Assembly (NCBI GenBank): GCA_002869425.1
Contig: PKSZ01000540.1
Location: forward strand, 1,370 to 6,524
DNA from: Marinilabiliales bacterium
Lineage (GTDB): Bacteria > Bacteroidota > Bacteroidia > Bacteroidales > BM523
DNA: 5,155 nt
Direction: 5' to 3'
Shown here: one piece after another, positions 1 through 5,155 of the stretch
Position numbering within the stretch: the stretch's first letter is position 1
Layout: each line of letters opens with the position of its first letter
Translations under genes and position numbers: made by a program
Notes under the pieces: generated by a model
Told to the model about the DNA's origin: nothing
The model's input: only the letters and a program-made list of their open reading frames with translations
Database searches by the model: none

Positions 1-368
1 ACAAAAGAAGAAGAATTCCATATTGGTTATTATCAATAGCCGGATACGGAACTTTAACCTATTCTGCCATTGCACGTGGTATGGAATCCATTTACCAGAG
101 TGAATACGATGAAGCATATTACCAATCTGATATTGACAGTGCCTATTTAATGGCAAATACCTGGCATAGAAGAAACGTTATTGCAAACAGAGTTGCTATG
201 ACCATTTGGATTGGAGACATGTCTATGGTTTTGATTAAAGGCATTCGAAATAAAGCGATTAGAAGAAAATACAATCTTTCAAGCAACTCGTCACCAAAAC
301 ATGATTATATGATTATGTATGATCCTGTAACAGAGGGTGTACGATTTACGTATGTTGTTAAATTTTAA
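1..368 (+). CDS. Partial hypothetical membrane-associated protein (3' end only)
   Basis: This reading frame is open from the left edge (first whole codon at base 3) to the TAA at 366-368, giving 121 visible residues; the true start lies upstream. An ATG at 81 is internal: the codons before it read through without a stop and encode a hydrophobic helix (PYWLLSIAGYGTLTYSAIA, fragment residues 6-24) preceded by a basic KRRR. An acidic, tyrosine-rich stretch follows (ESIYQSEYDEAYYQSD), then an Ala/Asn-rich helix, then a second hydrophobic segment (NRVAMTIWIGDMSMVLIKG, about residues 63-81) closed by basic residues. The C-terminus looks like a beta strand ending in Phe (VRFTYVVKF). The helix, Tyr/Asp spacer and second helix ending in a Trp-Ile-x-Asp motif loosely recall small Bacteroidota membrane modules such as DUF5683, but I do not recognise the family firmly and assign no function. 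It is followed 10 bases later by the caspase gene, so the two are probably co-transcribed. Confidence 0.8.
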   Translation, partial: KRRRIPYWLLSIAGYGTLTYSAIARGMESIYQSEYDEAYYQSDIDSAYLMANTWHRRNVIANRVAMTIWIGDMSMVLIKGIRNKAIRRKYNLSSNSSPKHDYMIMYDPVTEGVRFTYVVKF

Positions 369-378
369 GCAAATGGCC

Positions 379-438
379 ATGAAAAAATCGAGCCTTATAA
401 TAATACTTGTTTTTATTATGTCTTCTGTGTTTGGACAA
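379..438 (+). other. Signal peptide of the caspase-family protein
   Basis: Residues 1-20 have a basic start (MKKSS), a hydrophobic core (LIIILVFIM) and a small-residue region SSVFG before Gln, a common cleavage context in Bacteroidota. No lipobox cysteine is present, so the mature protein should be periplasmic or exported further, not a lipoprotein. No C-terminal type IX sorting domain is visible, since the protein ends inside the peptidase fold. Confidence 0.8.
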
Positions 439-2016
439 TCAGGAGAGAGCAAATACAAAGAAGTAAATATTTCCAGTAAGAAATCTACACCTCCTAAGTT
501 GGTGATTACTTCCGATTTTTTTGATAATAATGGAAACAAAAGCATTGATGCTGGTGAAACAGCTAAGATAAATGTAAAAGTGGAAAACCAGGGTATTGGA
601 CCTGCGGAAGACCTTGTTTTATCCATCACATCTGACAATAACAATTTCATTGAGATCGATCAGACCTCACTGAATTTGGGAACGCTAAGCGCAAACAGCT
701 CAAAATCATCTGATATACTTTTAACTGCTTCCCCTGATCTTCCTTCAGGAACAATAAAATTCACCATCAATGTAAAAGAGAAAGATGGTTTCGATGCCTC
801 ACCTGCTTCCATGATGATCCCAACAAGAGAAAAAGCAGCACCAATGCTTGCAGTTGAGGATTATAAATTTACAACAGACCAAGGTGGACCCGTAAAGCTT
901 GGAAGCCCGGTCGATCTTTCCATTGTTTGCAAAAATAACGGCGATGGAAAAGCCGAAAATCTTGTTGTAAAATTTACTCCACCTCAGTCAGTATTTCCTG
1001 TTGCAAACAGTGAATTTAAATTTATTTCTTTGGGTATCGGAGAACAAAAATTAATCACATTTTCATTTTTACCCAACGAACAATATACAGCCAAAGAAAT
1101 TCCTATAGATATAAAAATCACTGAAAAAACAGGGAAGTATGGAACTAGTCAAACATTGACCGTAAATATTGAAGACGAATTGTACAGCTCTGGCTCATTG
1201 ATTACGGAAGGATCTGATGACCTGATTTTAAGAGGCGGTGGTGATCCACTTAAAGGCTTAAATGTGGCTGACGCAAAAAAAGAAATGCAAGTTGGTTATT
1301 ATTATGCTCTTATAATTGGGGTTGACAATTACCATGATGCCTGGAAACCTTTAAAAAATGCAGTAAACGATGCAAAAGCAATCGAATCATTGTTAAAATC
1401 AAAGTATAAATTTGATCATTTCATAACATTATATGATTCAGAGGCTACACGAAAAGAAATTCTCAGACAATTTGAATGGCTGGTTGCCAATGTAAAAGAA
1501 ACAGATAATGTATTTATTTATTATTCCGGACATGGTGAGTACAAAAAGCAATTAAACAAAGGTTACTGGGTGCCTGTAGATGCCAAAACAACTTCTGTAG
1601 CAGACTATATCAGCAACAATGACATCCAGACTTTCCTAAGTGGAATCCGCTCAAAACATACTCTGCTTATAGCTGACGCGTGTTTTGCAGGCGATATCTT
1701 CCGGGGTAAAACAGTTAGTGTTCCTTTTGAGAATTCAGAAAAATACTACGCCAAAGTTCATAATCTTGTATCCAGAAAAGCAATATCTTCTGGTGGCATT
1801 GAGCCAGTTATGGATGGAGGACGAGATGGCCACTCAGTTTTTGCATACTATCTTATCAAAGCATTGAAAGGCAATACTTCAAGATTCTTTGATGCCAGTC
1901 AGCTATACGAAAGCATTAAAATTCCGGTTATTAATAATTCAGAACAATCACCAAACTTCAACCCTATAAAAAATACAGGCGATGAAGGCGGGCAATTTAT
2001 CTTTATCCAAAAATAA
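379..2016 (+). CDS. Secreted caspase-family (C14) peptidase with two N-terminal CARDB-like domains
   Basis: The 545-residue product is a cysteine endopeptidase of clan CD (caspase/metacaspase fold), predicted to be exported. Residues 1-19 form a signal peptide (MKK, a hydrophobic core, then SSVFG before Gln). Residues about 40-154 and 156-264 are two Ig-like CARDB-type beta domains. Each has the N-x-G-x-G-x-A-E-[DN]-L-V hallmark, and the first carries a Ca-loop-like DNNGNKSIDAGE (49-60). A linker with RGGGDPLKGLN leads into the peptidase domain (about 307-545): YYALIIGVDNY beta strand, LKNAVNDA helix, YYSGHGE with catalytic His385, and DACFAG with catalytic Cys435. Both catalytic residues are intact. 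Asp433, two residues before the Cys, matches the DxC motif that in metacaspases lines the S1 pocket, suggesting cleavage after Arg/Lys rather than Asp (inference). The C-terminus (NTGDEGGQFIFIQK) is complete. ATG 379 is chosen because MKK starts a clean signal peptide; ATG 373 (two residues longer) is nearly as good. Upstream GTG 337 and ATG 352 would overlap the preceding gene and put a polar tail before the signal peptide. Substrate unknown. Confidence 0.93.
   Translation: MKKSSLIIILVFIMSSVFGQSGESKYKEVNISSKKSTPPKLVITSDFFDNNGNKSIDAGETAKINVKVENQGIGPAEDLVLSITSDNNNFIEIDQTSLNLGTLSANSSKSSDILLTASPDLPSGTIKFTINVKEKDGFDASPASMMIPTREKAAPMLAVEDYKFTTDQGGPVKLGSPVDLSIVCKNNGDGKAENLVVKFTPPQSVFPVANSEFKFISLGIGEQKLITFSFLPNEQYTAKEIPIDIKITEKTGKYGTSQTLTVNIEDELYSSGSLITEGSDDLILRGGGDPLKGLNVADAKKEMQVGYYYALIIGVDNYHDAWKPLKNAVNDAKAIESLLKSKYKFDHFITLYDSEATRKEILRQFEWLVANVKETDNVFIYYSGHGEYKKQLNKGYWVPVDAKTTSVADYISNNDIQTFLSGIRSKHTLLIADACFAGDIFRGKTVSVPFENSEKYYAKVHNLVSRKAISSGGIEPVMDGGRDGHSVFAYYLIKALKGNTSRFFDASQLYESIKIPVINNSEQSPNFNPIKNTGDEGGQFIFIQK
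1297..2013 (+). other. Caspase-like peptidase domain (His385/Cys435 dyad)
   Basis: This region codes for residues about 307-545 of the upstream-described protease. The catalytic His codon is CAT at 1531-1533, inside YYSGHGE; the catalytic Cys codon is TGT at 1681-1683, inside DACFAG. Asp331 (LKNAVNDA) and Asp433 (DAC) are candidates for an acidic S1 pocket by analogy with metacaspases. Later conserved-looking segments include SRKAISSGG and GHSVFAYYLIKAL. There is no separate p10-like domain or linker with an obvious self-cleavage site that I can point to. Confidence 0.9.
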
Positions 2017-2021
2017 TAATG
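2017..2021 (+). promoter_or_regulatory. Tight stop/start junction, probable translational coupling
   Basis: The caspase stop codon TAA (2014-2016) is followed by only two bases before the ATG at 2019 of the sensor gene, in the arrangement TAATAATG. There is no room for a separate promoter or terminator, and no purine-rich ribosome binding site is seen upstream. Terminating ribosomes could re-initiate directly on the sensor gene. The coupling is inferred from spacing only. Confidence 0.55.
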
Positions 2022-5000
2022 AAAAGATTTTTTGTTGTATTTCTTTTCAGCTTCCTGCTTTTACATTTTTCAAGCGGACAGCAGTACAACTTCAAAACTT
2101 TCAGCATTGAAAATGGACTACCCCAAAATGCAGTATACTCAATAACACAAGATTCTAAAGGATTTATCTGGGTTGGAACCAATGGTGGCGGGGCATGTCG
2201 TTTCGATGGTAGAGTTTTTAAAACCTTCAATAAAAAAAATGGTTTGGCAGGAAATGTCGTTCGAAGAATTATTGAAGATTCTGGTGGAAATATGTGGTTC
2301 GCTACCGATGAAGGTTTAAGCGTATACAATGGTTACGATTTTTTCACTTTAAATAAAAATACTGGCCTTTCAGATAATGTTTTTATATCGGTATATGAAG
2401 ATAATAAGGGTAATATTTGGGCAGGAACAAACGAAGGAGGAGTAAATAAAATCACCTTCAAGAATTCAGATGATTTTGATATTCAAATATTTAATACAGA
2501 TAACGGGCTGGCTTACAATATGGTTTTCGACATCATTGAGGACCGCTATCAAAGAGTATGGGTTGCTACTTTTTCGAGAGGTATAGATATTATTAGCTTT
2601 GAAAAAGATACATTTTTCATTGATAATATTCGATCTGTTGTTCATATTCCCAGTGACCACATTCTAAAACTGGAAGAAGCAGAAGATAAAAATATATGGA
2701 TAGCTAGCTATAATGAAGGTGCTTTCAAATATTGTATTTCGGGTGCAGACTCAGGAAAAGTTGTAAATAATATCCTCAGTGATAATACCGTATGGGATAT
2801 TTGCAGCATTGACAATGATAATATTTGGCTGGCAACAAATCAAAATGGAATTTATCAATACAATGGTAAAACATTTGAAAATTTTGTAGAGGAAACAGGT
2901 TTTCCAAACAATCAAGTTTTGTCTCTTTACTCTGATAACGAAGGAAATTTATGGTCAGGCACAATGGGCAGTGGTCTTTCAATGTACCAAGGTAAAGAAA
3001 TTGTTCATTACTCAGAAAAAGATGGATTAACAAAAAATCAAATATTTGATATTCAAGAAGATAAAAATGGCACCAAATGGCTTGCCACATATGGCGGAGG
3101 TTTATTGAAATGCACCCTCAACAATGACTCTGTTACCGTTAAACAGTTCACCAAGGAAGAAGGTCTTCAATCCAATTTTATCAATTCAATTGCAATCGAT
3201 CAGAACAATGAAGTATGGATGGCATCATCTAACCAGGGAATTATTCATTACAATGGAAAAGAATTTATCAATTACAATATATACAGCGGACTGATAAACA
3301 ATGAAGTAAATTGCATATATCATGATTCAAGAGACCTCATTTGGTGCGGTACAATTGGCGGCATCAGTATGTTCGATGGTGAATCTTTTATCAGCATAAA
3401 CAAAAATTCTCACGGATTAATCAACGATGAAGTTCAAACCATCATGGAAGATAGTGAGGGTTTAATTTGGTTTGGAACACTTGGTGGTATGGCCTATACA
3501 AATGGCAAAACCATGACTGATTATGATGAAACAGACGGTCTTATCGATAAGAAGATCTGGTGCCTTGAGGAAGATGTTCAGGGAAATATTTGGATTGGAA
3601 CATTTGGAGGCGGTATTTACAAACTCATTAAGAATACAGAAGATACGATACCTGTTAAGTTTATTGCAGACGACAAATTATTAAGCTCTAACAATATACA
3701 TTCTTTGCTATTTGAGAATGACAGCACACTCATTGTATGCACCAATAAAGGATTCGATAGGGTATTCCTGAATAATTCGATGAATATCAAAAGTGTTAAA
3801 CATTTTGATGGCAACAATGGCTTCAGTCCTGTTGAAACAAAGCAAAATGCTATATACAAAGATAGCGACAATAAAATCTGGATTGGAACAGTAAAAGGTT
3901 TCAGCATTTACAATCCAATGGAATCAAAAAATACAATAACAAAACCTATAACAAACATTACTGGTCTCAAATTGTTTTTTGAAGAAACAGATTGGTCAGA
4001 ATATGCAGATAGTATAATTCCTCATAGCAAACTACCATACAACCTTAATCTTAAGCATTTTAACAATCATCTTACTTTTGTTTTCACAGGTATTTCATAT
4101 AGCAATCCTGTAGAAATAAAATACCAATACAAACTGGAAGGACTGGAAGAAGAATGGTCGCCCATACGAAAAGAAAATGAAGCTGTATATAGCGGACTTC
4201 CTGCTGGAGATTTCACTTTTAAAGTTCGCTCAATCAGCAATGATGGAATCTTATCAGACAGTGCTGAATTTAGTTTTTCTATTGCCCCCCCATTTTGGAA
4301 AACAACCTGGTTCATTAGTCTTTCCATAATTGTTGTTATCATTTTATTTATCACATTTATTAAACTGAGAGAGCGAAAACTAATCAGGGATAAAAAAATA
4401 CTGGAAGATACTGTAAAACAAAGAACTGCTGAGATTGAGCAGCAAAAAGAAGAGATTGAGGCACAAAGAGATGAAATCGAGGATCAAAGAAATCAAATTG
4501 AGGAGCAACTGTCGCTCACATCCCAACAAAGAGATCTGATTGCTGGTCAAAGGCAAGAAATTGTAGACAGTATTAAATATGCACAACGAATACAAAAAGC
4601 AATATTACCACGTATTGAGTCGGTAAGCAAAAATTTTCCCGAGCACTTTGTATTGTTTAAGCCAAAAGATATTGTAAGTGGCGATTTTTATTGGTCTACG
4701 CATAAAAATGATGAACTGATTATCTGTGCTGCAGACTGCACAGGTCACGGTGTACCGGGTGCCTTTATGAGTATGCTTGGGGTATCATTTCTCAACCAGA
4801 TAATTACTGAAAAAGGCGCTACCAAACCATCAGAAATACTCAATCTTTTGCGTGTAGAAGTTATCAATGCACTGCAACAAAAAGGAGACGAAGGTGAAGC
4901 TAAAGACGGAATGGACATTGCAATGTGTACTGTAAACCTTAAACAAAAAACCATACAATACTCAGGTGCCAACAACCCACTTTACATCGTTAGCAAAACT

Positions 5001-5155
5001 GAGAACAAAGAACTGGAAAAACAATCCAATCAGGTTTCAGACATTAATAATGTTAAGCTTTATGAAGTAAAAGCAGACAAAATGCCGGGAGCTATTCACA
5101 TAAGGATTGATGAATTCACCAATCATAATTTGACAACAAAACAAGGAGATACTAT
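2019..5155 (+). CDS. Two-component regulator propeller / Y_Y_Y sensor with SpoIIE-family PP2C phosphatase output (3' truncated by window)
   Basis: The frame is open from ATG 2019 to the right edge: 1045 whole codons without a stop. Order of domains: signal peptide (1-20, MKRFF then a hydrophobic core ending HFSSG); 14 Reg_prop repeats (about 33-632), each near GL-x(4)-V-x-x-I-x-x-D-x-x-G-x-[IL]-W-x-G-T-x-x-G; Y_Y_Y beta domain (about 685-757, with YKLEGLEEEW and YSGLPAGDFTFKVRS); one transmembrane helix (about 764-781) followed by basic KLRERK; a coiled coil (about 783-850); and a SpoIIE/PP2C phosphatase from about 870. The phosphatase shows KPKDIVSGDFYW, AADCTGHGVPGAFMSML, GMDIAMCTV and YSGANNPLYIV. 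Asp889, Asp906 and Asp966 are the likely Mn/Mg ligands; the final SDG-type motif lies past the edge. The propellers should face the periplasm and the phosphatase the cytoplasm. The sensor half resembles hybrid two-component sensors (HTCS) of Bacteroides, but no histidine kinase is present in the visible part. SpoIIE-type enzymes usually dephosphorylate STAS anti-sigma antagonists; the partner here is unknown. Confidence 0.93.
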   Translation, partial: MKRFFVVFLFSFLLLHFSSGQQYNFKTFSIENGLPQNAVYSITQDSKGFIWVGTNGGGACRFDGRVFKTFNKKNGLAGNVVRRIIEDSGGNMWFATDEGLSVYNGYDFFTLNKNTGLSDNVFISVYEDNKGNIWAGTNEGGVNKITFKNSDDFDIQIFNTDNGLAYNMVFDIIEDRYQRVWVATFSRGIDIISFEKDTFFIDNIRSVVHIPSDHILKLEEAEDKNIWIASYNEGAFKYCISGADSGKVVNNILSDNTVWDICSIDNDNIWLATNQNGIYQYNGKTFENFVEETGFPNNQVLSLYSDNEGNLWSGTMGSGLSMYQGKEIVHYSEKDGLTKNQIFDIQEDKNGTKWLATYGGGLLKCTLNNDSVTVKQFTKEEGLQSNFINSIAIDQNNEVWMASSNQGIIHYNGKEFINYNIYSGLINNEVNCIYHDSRDLIWCGTIGGISMFDGESFISINKNSHGLINDEVQTIMEDSEGLIWFGTLGGMAYTNGKTMTDYDETDGLIDKKIWCLEEDVQGNIWIGTFGGGIYKLIKNTEDTIPVKFIADDKLLSSNNIHSLLFENDSTLIVCTNKGFDRVFLNNSMNIKSVKHFDGNNGFSPVETKQNAIYKDSDNKIWIGTVKGFSIYNPMESKNTITKPITNITGLKLFFEETDWSEYADSIIPHSKLPYNLNLKHFNNHLTFVFTGISYSNPVEIKYQYKLEGLEEEWSPIRKENEAVYSGLPAGDFTFKVRSISNDGILSDSAEFSFSIAPPFWKTTWFISLSIIVVIILFITFIKLRERKLIRDKKILEDTVKQRTAEIEQQKEEIEAQRDEIEDQRNQIEEQLSLTSQQRDLIAGQRQEIVDSIKYAQRIQKAILPRIESVSKNFPEHFVLFKPKDIVSGDFYWSTHKNDELIICAADCTGHGVPGAFMSMLGVSFLNQIITEKGATKPSEILNLLRVEVINALQQKGDEGEAKDGMDIAMCTVNLKQKTIQYSGANNPLYIVSKTENKELEKQSNQVSDINNVKLYEVKADKMPGAIHIRIDEFTNHNLTTKQGDT
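2115..3914 (+). repeat. Fourteen Reg_prop blades, two seven-bladed beta propellers
   Basis: Protein-level repeats of about 40-47 residues start near residues 33, 75, 116, 163, 212, 252, 294, 336, 382, 424, 466, 507, 553 and 601 of the sensor. Good examples are GLPQNAVYSITQDSKGFIW in blade 1 and GLINDEVQTIMEDSEGLIW in blade 11. Blade 5 (IWIAS) is weakly conserved, and blade 13 (LIVCTNKG) lacks the signature Trp. The count of 14 fits two seven-bladed propellers, as known for HTCS sensors. The repeats are diverged in DNA and are not a nucleotide tandem array. Confidence 0.88.
4071..4289 (+). other. Y_Y_Y domain
   Basis: Residues about 685-757 of the sensor form the beta-sandwich that in this class follows the propellers and joins them to the membrane helix. 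Visible hallmarks are FTGISYSNP, the YQYKLEGLEEEW strand pair and the YSGLPAGDFTFKVRS strand. In HTCS proteins this domain mediates dimer contacts and signal passage; the same role is inferred here. Confidence 0.85.
4308..4361 (+). other. Single transmembrane helix of the sensor
   Basis: Residues about 764-781 (WFISLSIIVVIILFITFI) are uninterrupted hydrophobic residues followed at once by KLRERKLIRDKK. The positive-inside rule places the C-terminal coiled coil and phosphatase in the cytoplasm and, with the signal peptide, the propellers outside the inner membrane. Confidence 0.9.
4431..4514 (+). repeat. Four 21-base coding repeats forming a heptad coiled coil
   Basis: Four successive 21-base units (4431-4451, 4452-4472, 4473-4493, 4494-4514) encode the seven-residue pattern EIEQQKE, EIEAQRD, EIEDQRN, QIEEQLS. 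The units are related but not identical at the DNA level (GAGATTGAG, GAAATCGAG, CAAATTGAG starts). They lie within a longer helical linker (residues about 783-850) between membrane and phosphatase, which probably dimerises and transmits the signal. Confidence 0.75.
4626..5155 (+). other. SpoIIE/PP2C phosphatase domain (cut by window end)
   Basis: Residues about 870-1045 form the catalytic domain of the sensor. Codons for the metal-ligand aspartates are at 4683-4685 (Asp889, SGDFYW), 4734-4736 (Asp906, DCTGHG) and 4914-4916 (Asp966, GMDIAM). The stretch ADKMPGAIHI (1019-1028) stands where family members I know usually have DKMPIGI or DRMPIGI. The terminal SDG motif and stop codon are outside the window; compared with the family, several tens of residues are missing. 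Confidence 0.9.

Noticed and set aside
81..368. A stand-alone 95-residue gene starting at ATG 81
   Set aside because: The same frame is open to the left edge and encodes a plausible transmembrane helix before this ATG, so the codon is internal to a longer gene.
337..378. Upstream GTG 337 or ATG 352 as start of the caspase gene
   Set aside because: These starts overlap the end of the preceding gene and add a polar tail before a clean MKK signal peptide; ATG 379 (or 373) fits better.
291..650. Minus-strand open frame of 119 codons
   Set aside because: It lies antisense across the end of the first gene and the signal peptide and CARDB-like part of the caspase; the predicted peptide has no recognisable domain.
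1685..1867. Plus-strand 60-codon open frame inside the caspase domain
   Set aside because: It is an out-of-frame shadow of the conserved catalytic region, with no recognisable product.
2115..3914. Possible CRISPR or nucleotide tandem repeat array
   Set aside because: The periodicity of about 125 bases is at protein level (propeller blades); the DNA units are diverged and there are no identical direct repeats with spacers.
4300..4620. Histidine kinase dimerisation domain after the transmembrane helix
   Set aside because: The helix has no H-box (H-E-[LIF]-[RK]-[TN]-P type) and leads straight into SpoIIE motifs.
2003..4975. Several minus-strand open frames of 64-108 codons opposite the sensor gene
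   Set aside because: All lie antisense to a continuous 1045-codon frame with clear domains from end to end; their Leu/Ser/Phe-rich products look like reverse-complement shadows.

Overview
The window reads as an AT-rich Bacteroidota (Bacteroidetes) chromosome segment. This rests on codon use rich in AAA, AAT and ATT, the lack of obvious Shine-Dalgarno sequences, and two protein architectures typical of that phylum: an exported caspase-fold protease with CARDB-like N-terminal domains, and a giant sensor built from regulator-propeller (Reg_prop) repeats, a Y_Y_Y domain and a SpoIIE/PP2C-type phosphatase. The exact genus cannot be read from the sequence.

Layout: the window is almost wholly coding, on the plus strand, in one tightly packed run of three genes. 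(1) Bases 1-368 are the 3' end of a gene that begins upstream. It encodes a small two-helix membrane-associated protein tail of unrecognised family. (2) After a 10-base gap (4 bases if the alternative ATG is used), 379-2016 encodes a 545-residue secreted caspase-family peptidase with intact His385 and Cys435. (3) Two bases later, 2019 to beyond the right edge encodes a very large single-pass sensor. Its order is signal peptide, 14 propeller blades (two seven-bladed propellers), Y_Y_Y domain, one transmembrane helix, a heptad-repeat coiled coil, and a SpoIIE/PP2C phosphatase cut by the window end. This third gene fills 61 percent of the window and has no stop codon inside it.

How they may work together (inference): gene spacing of 2-10 bases without internal promoters or terminators suggests co-transcription. 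The sensor would detect something in the periplasm through its propellers and pass the signal through the transmembrane and coiled-coil segments to a cytoplasmic Ser/Thr phosphatase. In known SpoIIE/RsbU systems such phosphatases act on STAS-type anti-anti-sigma proteins. The caspase is predicted to sit on the same, periplasmic or outer, side as the propellers, so it could process the sensor or its ligand, or be an output of the same stress or cell-fate pathway. No RNA gene, mobile element, CRISPR array or intergenic stretch over 12 bases was seen.
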